A stretch of DNA of 64,000 nucleotides from NCBI RefSeq assembly GCF_037126285.1, contig NZ_CP147012.1, positions 2,046,001 to 2,110,000 on the forward strand. The letters are read 5' to 3'. The translations under genes were made by a program, and so were the position numbers. The stretch's first letter is position 1; every line of letters starts with the position of its first letter. The notes beneath the pieces are model-generated. The model was given only the letters and a program-made list of their open reading frames with translations. It made no database searches and was not told the DNA's origin. This document shows positions 18,107-27,004 of this stretch, one piece after another. Origin of the DNA: Bernardetia sp. MNP-M8. GTDB lineage: Bacteria > Bacteroidota > Bacteroidia > Cytophagales > Bernardetiaceae.

Positions 18107-19042
18107 ATGAAAGAACTTGACTTAGATGCCATTTTAAATGCTGGCAAAGAATCTGAAAATCATAAAGCTGGTTTTGTAGCGTTGGTAGGAAAACCAAATA
18201 GTGGCAAATCTACACTTATGAATACTGTATTAGGAGAAAAATTAGCTATCGTAACTCCCAAAGCACAAACTACTCGCCATCGTATTATGGGGATTTTGAA
18301 TAGTGAAGACTATCAAATTGTGTTTTCAGATACACCAGGGATTATTTCTCCAAAATATGAGCTTCATGAAAAAATGATGCGTTTTGTAGAAAAATCATTA
18401 GAAGATGCTGATGTAATTTTGCTTGTAACTTCCCTTGATGAGAGTCATGATGAAGAAAATGCTATCGAAAAACTCCGAAAAGCATTAGATAAAAAGAAAA
18501 TCCCTCTCATTGTTCTACTAAATAAAGCTGATTTAGTTGATCAAGATATCATTGATGAAAAAATTGCTCGTTGGAAAGAGGTATTAAATCCACAAGAAAT
18601 TTTGCCTATTTCTGCCTTAATTGGTTTTAATGTAAATGAAGTATTAGAACTTATCTTAAAATATCTTCCAAAACATCCTGCTTATTACGACAAAGAAATG
18701 CTGACAGATCGTCCAGAACGTTTTTTTGCAGGAGAGATTATACGAGAAAAAATATTTTTACACTATGATCAAGAAATTCCCTATTCTACTGAAGTAGGAA
18801 TTTTAGAGTTTAAAGACGAACCAAAAATTCTTCGCATCAATGCAGAAATACATGTTGAAAGAAAATCTCAAAAAGGTATTTTGATAGGTAAAAATGGAAG
18901 TGCACTCAAAATAATTGGACAAGCAGCACGATTAGACATGGAAGCCTTCTTTGGTAAAAAAGTATTTTTAGAACTTTATGTCAGAGTAAGTGAAAACTGG
19001 CGTAAAAAATCTGATAAATTGGGTTGGTTTGGCTATAAATAG
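18107..19042 (+). CDS. era: GTPase Era
   Basis: This is an essential GTPase that binds 16S rRNA near its 3' end during 30S assembly. It has 311 residues, close to the family norm. G1 is VALVGKPNSGKST (residues 24-36), G3 is DTPGI, G4 is LLNKADLVD and G5 is ISALIGFNV. The C-terminal KH domain carries KGILIGKNGSALKIIG. The ATG chosen is the first in the frame and is preceded by an A-rich leader. Confidence 0.96.
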   Translation: MKELDLDAILNAGKESENHKAGFVALVGKPNSGKSTLMNTVLGEKLAIVTPKAQTTRHRIMGILNSEDYQIVFSDTPGIISPKYELHEKMMRFVEKSLEDADVILLVTSLDESHDEENAIEKLRKALDKKKIPLIVLLNKADLVDQDIIDEKIARWKEVLNPQEILPISALIGFNVNEVLELILKYLPKHPAYYDKEMLTDRPERFFAGEIIREKIFLHYDQEIPYSTEVGILEFKDEPKILRINAEIHVERKSQKGILIGKNGSALKIIGQAARLDMEAFFGKKVFLELYVRVSENWRKKSDKLGWFGYK

Positions 19043-19157
19043 TCAGTAACTAGTTATGTAGTTATCCTTAGTCAGTCAATTTCACTGAATTTCACTTCAT
19101 AATTTTTAATTTTTAATTAGCTTCGCTGATTATTTCATAATTCGTAATTTATATATA

Positions 19158-19511
19158 ATGAAAGATTCAAATTTCCGTATTCCAACTGTTCATTCTGATA
19201 AAAATATTAAAGTAGAAATGTCTGGTTCATTAGCTTCTATTAAAGAAAGTGAACGTCAACTCTCTAAATTTATAATTGATGAAAAAATATACTTTGTTCT
19301 TACTCAAAGCGATATTGAAAAGCTAGAAGATGATAGTTTGGTTATAAAAGGATATGCTGTTTGGGTTTTTGAAAATGAAGCTAAAGAAGAAAACTATGTG
19401 GGTAAAATGGTAAATATAGGAGGGAAAGAACCTGAAATGGAAGCTAAAGAAGAACACCAGAAATATGTTTTTGTAGTTTTAGATATAATTAGAGAATGGT
19501 TAAAGAAGTAA
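19158..19511 (+). CDS. Hypothetical protein, 117 residues
   Basis: I do not recognise this protein. It is soluble, rich in Glu and Lys, and has a central WVFENEAKEENYVGKMVNIGG stretch and a hydrophobic C-terminal helix (KYVFVVLDIIREWLKK). Codon use resembles its neighbours. It lies between era and a TPR lipoprotein on the same strand, separated by AT-rich spacers of 115 and 46 bp. Confidence 0.6.
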   Translation: MKDSNFRIPTVHSDKNIKVEMSGSLASIKESERQLSKFIIDEKIYFVLTQSDIEKLEDDSLVIKGYAVWVFENEAKEENYVGKMVNIGGKEPEMEAKEEHQKYVFVVLDIIREWLKK

Positions 19512-19557
19512 TTAGCTACGCTGACTTTCAGTTGTAAATGATAAATGTAAATTGTAA

Positions 19558-20799
19558 ATGTCTAGAAATACTTTTAGTTTCTTATTGATTATAGTGGTTT
19601 TCTGCTTTTTATCGGCTTGTCAGTCTGATACGAAGCAGTTTGTCGAAACATTACCTCCTCTTCCAGATTCTGTTACAACAATTATTTCTAATCAAGTTCA
19701 GTTTCTTAATAAGCAAATTGAACGAAGTGAAAATACAGACAACAAAGAAAATACAGCTCATTATTACTATAAACGAGCTTCTTTGTATCTATCTTCTGGA
19801 AAAGAAAATATTGCGTTAGAGGATATTGAAAAGGCAATTTCTTTGGATAGCACGAAAAGTAAATATTATTTTGCATTGGCACAGGCTTATCAACAAAGAA
19901 ACGAACCTCAAAAAGTTCTTAGTGCTGCTCAAAAGGCGATTGATTTGGGTTTTACAGACTTAGAATTATATCGCTTGTATGCCTATTCTGCATTTAATCA
20001 AAAAAAATGGTCTGAATCTTTGACTGCCTTTGAGAAAATTGCAAACCGAACAGGAGAGAAAATAGAAACACTCTATTATCAGGGAATGATTTGGAATAAG
20101 AAAAGTGATACTACAAAAGCAATTTCATTTTTAAGAAAAGCAATTGAAAAAGATAGCACCTATCTGCCTGCGTACATAGAAATCATCAAAACTTATAATG
20201 CATCAGAACTTCCAAAAAATGCATGGAAAGAAGCACAAGTTGCTTTTCAAAAGACAAGTTATACTGCTTCAAATAAGAAAGACAATAAACTAGATAATAA
20301 AATTCGTTCTCAACTTTCTCTTCAATATGGAAATACTTGGCTGAACCTAAACAAGCGAGATAGTTCTATTGTATGGTATAGAAAGGCAATTCGACAAGAT
20401 TCTACATTAGATGAAGCTTCTTTACAAGTGGGCATTTATATGTTTGAAAAAAAATATTATCCTCAAGCAGAATATTATTTCAAAAAAGTAATAAAACAAA
20501 AACCACTACAAAGTACAGCTAATTATTTGTTAGGTTTTTTATATGAATACAAGCTCTTCGAACCTCAAGATAAATTAGAACGCTTCGAACTAGCAGAAAC
20601 CTATTTTAAAAATGCCTATAAAACAGATAGTTTAAAAACTGACTATAGAGAATCTTTAAATAGAATAGAAAAAAAAATAGAGAGAGAAAAATACAAACTC
20701 ACTCCAGAATATGCTGAACAAATGAGAAAAATCAGATTGAGAGAACAACAAAGACAAGATTCTATTGGAAGACTTATTTTATCTAATCCTATTTTTTAA
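19558..20799 (+). CDS. TPR-repeat lipoprotein
   Basis: The 413-residue protein has a lipoprotein signal (FLLIIVVFCFLSAC, with the lipid-bearing Cys at about residue 21). At least six tetratricopeptide repeats follow from about residue 65 to 360, for example HYYYKRASLYLSSGKENIALEDIEKAISLD and units with GMIWNKKSDTTKAISFLRKAIEKD. The end is a charged helix. TPR lipoproteins act as protein-interaction scaffolds in the envelope; the partner here is unknown. Confidence 0.85.
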   Translation: MSRNTFSFLLIIVVFCFLSACQSDTKQFVETLPPLPDSVTTIISNQVQFLNKQIERSENTDNKENTAHYYYKRASLYLSSGKENIALEDIEKAISLDSTKSKYYFALAQAYQQRNEPQKVLSAAQKAIDLGFTDLELYRLYAYSAFNQKKWSESLTAFEKIANRTGEKIETLYYQGMIWNKKSDTTKAISFLRKAIEKDSTYLPAYIEIIKTYNASELPKNAWKEAQVAFQKTSYTASNKKDNKLDNKIRSQLSLQYGNTWLNLNKRDSSIVWYRKAIRQDSTLDEASLQVGIYMFEKKYYPQAEYYFKKVIKQKPLQSTANYLLGFLYEYKLFEPQDKLERFELAETYFKNAYKTDSLKTDYRESLNRIEKKIEREKYKLTPEYAEQMRKIRLREQQRQDSIGRLILSNPIF

Positions 20800-20896
20800 A
20801 AATAAGAATTTAGCATAATTGTAATAAAACTTAATTAGTGTGTACTTATTAGTTGTAAGAAAAAATTATTTTTATTTCTCAACTAACTATTTTATT

Positions 20897-21472
20897 ATGC
20901 AGGTAGCAATTCGTTATGGTTTGATTTTAGGTGTTATAAATATTTTATTAGCTGTCTTTGGTTATATAATGGGCGTAGAATTTTCAATGAGTTATTATGC
21001 TATTATCTCAGGAGTGTTCTCTATTGCAGCTATTATTTTTGTTTGTATTCGTATTAAAAAAGAAAATAAAGGAATAATAAAGTATTTTGATGCTGTCAAA
21101 ATGGTTTTTGTAGCTTTAATGTTGAGCTATGTTATTGGTTCTTCATACAATTATGTATTCAATAACTTTGTTGCTCCAGAATATACAGAGCAAATAGCAA
21201 AAGCTTCATTAGATAAAGCAGAAAGTATGTTAGAAAGTATGGGGATGGGAGAAAGCGAAATAGATAAAGCGATGAAAGAAGCTCGTAAAAGTTCAAGTGA
21301 AGCACTCGAAAATCCTTTAATGCCATTTCTTCAAAGTATTATGGTAGGCGCAGTTGTGCTTTTTGTAATTGCTTTACTTGCTGCTATTTTTGTCCAAAGA
21401 AAACCTATAGAAGGAGAGTTTCTATATGATGATGAAATAGTAGATAATAATTCTGAAAAGGATAGTTGGTAA
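20897..21472 (+). CDS. DUF4199 family membrane protein
   Basis: The 191-residue protein has four predicted spans: two near the N-terminus (about 8-28 and 33-52), one around 68-88, and one at 150-175. A Met/Ser/Glu-rich amphipathic helix (KAESMLESMGMGESEIDKAMKEARKSS) lies between the third and fourth, which is the typical DUF4199 layout in Bacteroidota. I start at MQVAIRYGLILG; an upstream start at 20840 would add 19 residues before the first span. Function is unknown. Confidence 0.82.
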   Translation: MQVAIRYGLILGVINILLAVFGYIMGVEFSMSYYAIISGVFSIAAIIFVCIRIKKENKGIIKYFDAVKMVFVALMLSYVIGSSYNYVFNNFVAPEYTEQIAKASLDKAESMLESMGMGESEIDKAMKEARKSSSEALENPLMPFLQSIMVGAVVLFVIALLAAIFVQRKPIEGEFLYDDEIVDNNSEKDSW

Positions 21473-21492
21473 TTTTAAACTAGCTTGATACA

Positions 21493-21537
21493 AAATAGCC
21501 TACTTATTTTTATTAAAATTGGTAGGCTATTTTTTTA
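21493..21537. terminator. Terminator between convergent genes
   Basis: The stem aaatagcctac (21493-21503) pairs with gtaggctattt (21522-21532) and a seven-T run follows. It separates the DUF4199 gene from the convergent NuoM-like gene. Confidence 0.75.
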
Positions 21538-21541
21538 TGTT

Positions 21542-23173
21542 TCAAAACCATCCAAAAACTAAAGAAGGAAAGATTCCTAAAAGAACAATAAAGAAAATCA
21601 AGATAGAAGCAATTACTTTTTGAGAAGTAGAAATATCTTGTAAATTGATATTTTTAAGGTTATGATGTAACCAAAAATCACCTAAGAACATTCTTTTATA
21701 TGTCCAAAGAAAATAACTAGCTGTCAAAATTAATGTTATGGCAGACAAAATACCCAACCAAATTGGTAAATAATCTGAAGAAAATACGCCTAAAAAAACG
21801 GTTAGTTCAGCTATAAAACTAGAAAAAGTAGGCAGTCCCAAACCTGCAAAAAAAGCAATTCCTACAAAAGCTGTATAACGTGGTAGCTTATGAAAAAGTC
21901 CACTATAATTAGTAATAGTAAGGTCATTTGTCTGTTCATAGAGAAAACCTACCAAAAGAAAAAGCAAAGGCGAAATAACTCCATGACTGAGCATTTGATA
22001 CATCGCTCCATTAGTTCCTTCTGCATTAATAGCTGCAAAACCCAAAAGAACAAAACCCATGTGGGAAATGGAAGAGTAAGCAATCATTCTTTTTAGATGA
22101 GTCTGTCCAAGAGCTAAAAAAGCTCCATATAGCATTGAAAAAATGCCCCAAGCTCCTATCCAAAACGAAAAATCTATGGCTACATCAGTAAAAACAGAAA
22201 AAGGAAGACGCAAAAGTCCATATCCTCCTACTTTTAAAAGAACTCCTGCCAAAACCATTGAAATAGGTGTTGAGGCTTCAACATGGGCAATCGGTAGCCA
22301 AGTATGAAGAGGTGCAATTGGTAATTTGATAGCAAAACCAATAAGAAGCAAGAAGAAAACAATAGCACGAGTAGTATTTCCTTCATAAGAAAAGAGAGCA
22401 GATTGAGGAAGAAAATAGTTTGCATCTTTGAAAGCAAGCATATCAAAGGAATGCACAATTTGAGTAGAATTTTGAGTAATGAGAGTAGAATTTTTGAGTT
22501 TTAAAACTACTTCCTCCGTAGAAATGCCTAGTTCTAAAGCTGTTTTTTGTATATCTATTCCAGAATTTACAATGATGATTCCTGCCACCAAAATCAAAAC
22601 AGAACCAATTAATGTATAAATAAAGAACTTGATAGCTGCATATTCTTTGCGTTTTCCTCCCCAAATTCCTATCAAAAAATACATAGGAAGTAACATAAAC
22701 TCAAAACAGATAAAGAAAAGTAAAAAGTCTAATGACAGAAAACTTCCCATTACAGCAGAAGAAAGCAATAGATACAAGAAAAAATATAAACGAGGACGAG
22801 AAAGTATTTTTTTAGAAAAAACAGACACTAAACTTCCTACCCACAAAACAAGTGCAGAAAGAGCAATTAAGAGAACATTTTTAGCATCTATTCCTAAAAA
22901 ATAATCAGCATGCAAAATTCCAAATTTCCCCACACTGACATGCCACCACGTATATTTTTCTGACAAAAGCAAATTTTGTTCATCAAAAACAGACATATCT
23001 AAATTAGTCTTGGCAATGAAAAGCATTATTGCTACCAAAATAAGTTCGATAGACAGAATACCTACTCCAATCCATTTATAAAAATGAGATTTGTTTTCTT
23101 TGAAAGGAATTAAACAAAAAGCAGCTCCCAAAAGTGGAAACCAAAAAATGAGAGACAGAATAAAATTATCCAT
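21542..23173 (-). CDS. nuoM: NADH-quinone oxidoreductase subunit M-like (NuoM)
   Basis: The 543-residue integral membrane protein has about 14 spans. It belongs to the Mrp-antiporter-like proton-pumping subunits of complex I. Key charged residues of the half-channels are visible: a Glu in FICFEFMLLPMYFLIG, a Lys in FAIKLPIAPLHTWLP, the block AHVEASTPISMVLAGVLLKVGGYGLLRL, and a C-terminal Glu in SSFIAELTVFLG. No other nuo gene is next to it, which is unusual because nuoL, nuoM and nuoN normally lie together. It could be a displaced complex I gene or a subunit of another antiporter-type complex. Confidence 0.85.
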   Translation of the reverse strand: MDNFILSLIFWFPLLGAAFCLIPFKENKSHFYKWIGVGILSIELILVAIMLFIAKTNLDMSVFDEQNLLLSEKYTWWHVSVGKFGILHADYFLGIDAKNVLLIALSALVLWVGSLVSVFSKKILSRPRLYFFLYLLLSSAVMGSFLSLDFLLFFICFEFMLLPMYFLIGIWGGKRKEYAAIKFFIYTLIGSVLILVAGIIIVNSGIDIQKTALELGISTEEVVLKLKNSTLITQNSTQIVHSFDMLAFKDANYFLPQSALFSYEGNTTRAIVFFLLLIGFAIKLPIAPLHTWLPIAHVEASTPISMVLAGVLLKVGGYGLLRLPFSVFTDVAIDFSFWIGAWGIFSMLYGAFLALGQTHLKRMIAYSSISHMGFVLLGFAAINAEGTNGAMYQMLSHGVISPLLFLLVGFLYEQTNDLTITNYSGLFHKLPRYTAFVGIAFFAGLGLPTFSSFIAELTVFLGVFSSDYLPIWLGILSAITLILTASYFLWTYKRMFLGDFWLHHNLKNINLQDISTSQKVIASILIFFIVLLGIFPSLVFGWF

Positions 23174-23207
23174 TATAAATAGTTATAGCTACACGTATAT
23201 TGAACTA

Positions 23208-23215
23208 CAAATTTA
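23208..23215 (-). promoter_or_regulatory. Candidate -7 box for nuoM
   Basis: TAAATTTG on the minus strand fits TAnnTTTG. It lies 34 bp before the nuoM-like start and just past the stop of the upstream lipoprotein gene, allowing separate transcription of nuoM. Confidence 0.35.
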
Positions 23216-23752
23216 CTATTTTTCTTGTTCCGTTCTATTAAAGGTTTTTTCTAATTTCTCTTTTGCTCTTTTTTGAGCTTCTGGTGTTGTAATTATATAG
23301 ACTGTTTTACCATTTTCTACAAAAACAACTTGTTCAAAATTCTTTTTTTCAATCAAAGCCATTCCTACAAAAGGAGAATCAGCTTTTACATCTGAATATT
23401 CATCTTCATAAAGCCAAATAATTTCATTTTGTGCATAAGTGATATGCTGTGTATTGATTTGAGTAGGTTTTTTTTCATATTTTACAACAGCTACAACAAT
23501 CTGCTCAGAAAAATTAATCTCATGTTTTATGTTTCCAAATGATTCTTCAAAATTCTCTTTATTTGTAAAGTACATAAAACGAGTAGTATCAACAGTAGGA
23601 TTATACTCTTTGTTTTGGTATTCATATCCTCTTAAATCTGAATATTTCAACCTTTCTAAATCATCATACGAAGTAAAAGAAACACAACTGGATAAAAAAG
23701 TAGAGACGATAAAAAGGCAAAAAATAGAAGTTGTAAAAAATAAATTTTTCAT
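23216..23752 (-). CDS. Hypothetical lipoprotein, 178 residues
   Basis: A lipoprotein signal (FCLFIVSTFLSSC, lipid-bearing Cys near residue 23) is followed by a mostly beta, Glu/Lys-rich domain with KHEINFSEQIVVAVVKYEKKP. It ends in a charged helix (AQKRAKEKLEKTFNRTEQEK). I do not recognise the family. It precedes the NuoM-like gene on the same strand with a 42-bp gap. Confidence 0.7.
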   Translation of the reverse strand: MKNLFFTTSIFCLFIVSTFLSSCVSFTSYDDLERLKYSDLRGYEYQNKEYNPTVDTTRFMYFTNKENFEESFGNIKHEINFSEQIVVAVVKYEKKPTQINTQHITYAQNEIIWLYEDEYSDVKADSPFVGMALIEKKNFEQVVFVENGKTVYIITTPEAQKRAKEKLEKTFNRTEQEK

Positions 23753-23899
23753 AGAATAAAAAAAGAATGCGAATTTTTGATTGAATTACTTAAAAATGGA
23801 TAACCAAATAGAAGCAGGTAAGTTAGTTTTTTTTGATTAAATTTCAATAATTCTTGAAATCAACAGTTTTTTCTAAATTTTTAAATTAAAAACTACTTT

Positions 23900-24655
23900 A
23901 TGGAAAATGAAATGTTAATAAAAAGTAAAGCAAACCAACATGGTTTTAAAGCTAGTGTTTATGCAAATACAATACAAAGAAAAGTTGTCATTTCAGATTG
24001 TGCAAACTGTTTTACAGAACAAGAACTTTTACCTTTTAAAAATTGGTTAGAATACTATTTCAAAAACAATAAAGAGTTATTGACTATTGAGTTTGTTAAT
24101 GTTTTCGATTCTCTTCCATTTGTACAGCCCAAAGAAGATAATTTTATAGTAAATAGACATTTTAGAGAAAATACTGAAAATCCGTTAGCAAAGGTTATTC
24201 AATCACTTTCTAGCTTTAATTTTTTGATTGAAGGCAAATGGGGAATGGGAGTTTATGTTTCAGGACAGTTTCCCACAATAAAAGGTAATATTAAAACTGG
24301 AGTTATAGAACTATCTGGAGAGATGTATAATTCTTACTCTTTAGACTTTATGCACCCTTTCTTTTGTTGGTTTGAAAAGCTACTTCAAAGCGACATACAG
24401 CAAACTCATGTCTATCTTAAAATAGGTTATCTCTCTACCTCTTATATGAGACGACTAGCAGAAATAGCAACAGCATTGTCTAGTTGGTCAGCAAGAACAG
24501 GGAAGAAATCCTTATGGACTTGGTATTGTTTAGAGGATGATGAAGATACTAAAGAATGGTTCAACGATATTTTCAAGATGAGCGATAACCTTTCACATCT
24601 GAAATGTGAAGCTATTGAATTAGATGAAAGGCAGTGGGATAAATTATTGAAATAA
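23900..24655 (+). CDS. SiaC-like (DUF1987) protein with an extra N-terminal half
   Basis: The protein has 251 residues. Residues about 130-235 resemble the SiaC/DUF1987 regulatory phosphoprotein fold: TGVIELSGEMYNSYSLDFMHPFFCWFEKLL, then a strand YLKIGYLSTSYMRRL, and a final WTWYCLEDDEDTKEWFND with the acidic DED run. SiaC proteins work in partner-switching pathways with a kinase and a phosphatase. The first 120 residues are not typical of that family, and no kinase or phosphatase gene adjoins. It converges with the next gene, stop codons 1 bp apart. Confidence 0.55.
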   Translation: MENEMLIKSKANQHGFKASVYANTIQRKVVISDCANCFTEQELLPFKNWLEYYFKNNKELLTIEFVNVFDSLPFVQPKEDNFIVNRHFRENTENPLAKVIQSLSSFNFLIEGKWGMGVYVSGQFPTIKGNIKTGVIELSGEMYNSYSLDFMHPFFCWFEKLLQSDIQQTHVYLKIGYLSTSYMRRLAEIATALSSWSARTGKKSLWTWYCLEDDEDTKEWFNDIFKMSDNLSHLKCEAIELDERQWDKLLK

Positions 24656-24656
24656 T

Positions 24657-25574
24657 TTATTTATTCTTCTTCATCTCATTTACCAAATCCTTAGTAGTTT
24701 TTCGGCTTCCATCATGACTCCAACCTGGGGGCTTTATTAGATAATTAATTCTATGTTTCCACGAAATAGGCTTTTTAATATCTGCCCAAATCTTCTCATA
24801 CTCATGGGAAGCGATACGAATTGGATTATAAGTTTCCAAGTTTTGAACAAGTCCGTAGATTGGTTTTTCTTCATCTTCTATTATAAATGTTCCAAAAAGT
24901 CTATCCCAAATAATAAAAATTCCTGCATGATTTTTATCTAAATATTTTACATTAGTAGCATGATGAACTCTATGATGAGAAGGTGTATTCATAAAAAATT
25001 CTAAGAAACCAAGTCTTCCAACTGCCTCTGTATGTAGAAAGAATTGATAAATAAGACTTATAGACATCATTACAAACATCATAACAGGATGAAAACCAAG
25101 TAAAGGCAGCCATAACCAAAAGATATATTTATAAAACATTTCTGTCCAACTCTGACGCAGCGCAACAGCTAAATTATAGCTTTGTGCTGAATGGTGGTTT
25201 GAATGAGCAGCCCACAAAATACGAACTTGATGGCTTAATCTGTGATGCCAATAAAAAGAAAAATCATCAGCAAAGATAAGCAGAATCCAAACCCACCAGA
25301 CATTAGGCAGCGTAAAGAGACGGAAATTATCATAAATCCACATATAAATTCCGATATAAAAAATCTTGGCTAAAAGACTCAAAAACACAGAACCAATTCC
25401 CATAACAATTGAAGCCCAAGCATCTTTTTTATTGTACCATTCTTTTTTTTGCGCTAAATCAATTCCTAATTCTAAAAGAATAAGAAATATAAAAAAAGGC
25501 GCAAAATAGGTAATCGGGTCGCTTTGGCTTATTTTATCAAAAGAATCTTTTATATGTTCGTAATTCCAAATCAT
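24657..25574 (-). CDS. Sterol desaturase / fatty acid hydroxylase family protein
   Basis: This is a 305-residue membrane-bound di-iron oxygenase. The histidine clusters are HHRLSH (about 113), HSNHH (about 128) and HHRVHH (about 206), with a further FLHTEAV and FIIWDRLFGTF, all usual for the family. About four spans hold the active site at the cytosolic face. Substrate may be a lipid or carotenoid-like compound; it cannot be told from sequence. Confidence 0.9.
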   Translation of the reverse strand: MIWNYEHIKDSFDKISQSDPITYFAPFFIFLILLELGIDLAQKKEWYNKKDAWASIVMGIGSVFLSLLAKIFYIGIYMWIYDNFRLFTLPNVWWVWILLIFADDFSFYWHHRLSHQVRILWAAHSNHHSAQSYNLAVALRQSWTEMFYKYIFWLWLPLLGFHPVMMFVMMSISLIYQFFLHTEAVGRLGFLEFFMNTPSHHRVHHATNVKYLDKNHAGIFIIWDRLFGTFIIEDEEKPIYGLVQNLETYNPIRIASHEYEKIWADIKKPISWKHRINYLIKPPGWSHDGSRKTTKDLVNEMKKNK

Positions 25575-25616
25575 TATTTACTTTATCAATTATTTTATAA
25601 ATATCTTTATATAATA

Positions 25617-25624
25617 CAAAATTA
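25617..25624 (-). promoter_or_regulatory. Candidate -7 box for the desaturase-like gene
   Basis: TAATTTTG on the minus strand fits TAnnTTTG exactly and lies 42 bp before the desaturase start. A partial second match follows nearby. Confidence 0.38.
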
Positions 25625-25653
25625 CAAAGTATTTAATGAATCAGAAAATTTGC

Positions 25654-26898
25654 CTACTTTTCAATCAACTTTTTTCTAAGCAAATTCAAAACTGCATTTG
25701 TACTCAGTTGAATATTTAAGTTTCTGTTTTTGGTTAGTTGATAGGTTTTGGCTACTGTTTCATTTTCATCAGAATAAGCAATCCAAACTGTTCCCACTGG
25801 TTTTTCAGGCGTTCCTCCACCTGTTCCTGCTACTCCTGTTGTAGCAATTCCAATTTTTGTTCCTAGTGTTCTTCTGATTCCTTCAGCCATTTCTAAAGCT
25901 GTTTGTTCACTTACTGAACCATATTTTATGATGGTATCTAATTTTACGCCTAAAATCTTTATTTTTACATCATTTGAGTAGGCAATTATTCCACCCTCAA
26001 AAAAAGCAGATGCACCTTCGTGCTGAGTAAATGTACGGGCTACATAACCACCTGTGCAGCTTTCTGCAATTCCTAGAGTAAGATTCTTTTCTTTTAATAA
26101 ATCAGCTACTTTTCCCTCTATTGTTTCATCATCAAAACCATAAACATATTTTTCTATGAGAGGAATTACTTTTTTAACTTGATTATTTAATTCTTCCTCA
26201 ATTTTTTCTTTGTCATCTCCTTCACTTGTCAATCTCAAAGTTACTTTTCCCAAATGTGGAAGGTACGCCAAACGAACATGAGAAGGCAAATCATTTTCCC
26301 AATCTTCAATAGTTTGTGCTAAAATAGACTCAGGAACTCCAATTGTCTGTACTTTTTTGTGTACAATAAAAGGAGGTTTGAAAAAATCTAATAAACGAGG
26401 AATTACCTCATTGCTCATTATATTTTCAGTTTCATAAGGCACACCAGGCATTGAAACGAAAATACAACCATTTTTTTCAAACCACATTCCAGGAGCTGTT
26501 CCATACATATTATGAATGACAGTGCAATTTGTCGGAACGTCTGCTTGTGATTTATTCAAATCAGTCATCATTCTTCCTCTACTAGAAAATAAATTTTCGA
26601 TATGCTTTAAAACAACTTCATCTCTTCGCATTCCTACATTAAAATATTCTGCAAATGTTTTTTTTGTGATGTCATCTTTTGTAGGCCCAAGTCCTCCAGT
26701 AATCAAAACTATTTTAGCTACTTTTGACATTTCTTCGAAAGTATCCAAAATTGCCTGTCTCTCATCAGCGATAGAAATGTGTTTGATAACTTTAAAACCA
26801 ACATCAGTTAGCATTTTGGAAAGAGAATAAGCGTTTGTATTGAGAGTTTGTCCGTAGAGAAGTTCGTCGCCAATAGCAACAATATAAGCTGGAATCAT
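25654..26898 (-). CDS. cinA: CinA: nicotinamide mononucleotide deamidase-type protein
   Basis: The 414-residue protein has two domains. The N-terminal part (1-170) is a MoCF-biosynthesis-like domain: AYIVAIGDELLYGQTLNTNAYSL and VLITGGLGPTKDDITKK. The C-terminal part (about 255-414) is the CinA domain that deamidates NMN to nicotinate mononucleotide: GIAESCTGGYVARTFTQHEGASAFF and TTGVAGTGGGTPEKPVGTVWIAY. It therefore likely works in pyridine nucleotide salvage. In some bacteria the gene is linked to competence, but nothing nearby supports that here. Confidence 0.95.
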   Translation of the reverse strand: MIPAYIVAIGDELLYGQTLNTNAYSLSKMLTDVGFKVIKHISIADERQAILDTFEEMSKVAKIVLITGGLGPTKDDITKKTFAEYFNVGMRRDEVVLKHIENLFSSRGRMMTDLNKSQADVPTNCTVIHNMYGTAPGMWFEKNGCIFVSMPGVPYETENIMSNEVIPRLLDFFKPPFIVHKKVQTIGVPESILAQTIEDWENDLPSHVRLAYLPHLGKVTLRLTSEGDDKEKIEEELNNQVKKVIPLIEKYVYGFDDETIEGKVADLLKEKNLTLGIAESCTGGYVARTFTQHEGASAFFEGGIIAYSNDVKIKILGVKLDTIIKYGSVSEQTALEMAEGIRRTLGTKIGIATTGVAGTGGGTPEKPVGTVWIAYSDENETVAKTYQLTKNRNLNIQLSTNAVLNLLRKKLIEK

Positions 26899-26913
26899 TT
26901 TATTTTTTATGAT

Positions 26914-26994
26914 ATAACAGACTTTCTAATCTGTTTTTGTATTAGTAAGTAGGAATAGAAATTTTAGACTTGAACAGACTAGGAAGTCTGTTAT
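26914..26994. repeat. REPIN-like pair of hairpins
   Basis: Two hairpins built on the word aacagact lie in opposite orientation: one at 26916-26935 (6-bp stem) and one at 26973-26992 (8-bp stem, loop agga). The outer arms ataacagactt (26914-26924) and aagtctgttat (26984-26994) are also exact complements over 11 bp. The layout is like the double hairpin at 51322-51396. It lies between the DsbA-like gene and cinA. Confidence 0.5.
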
Positions 26995-27004
26995 CCTTTA
27001 GTAA

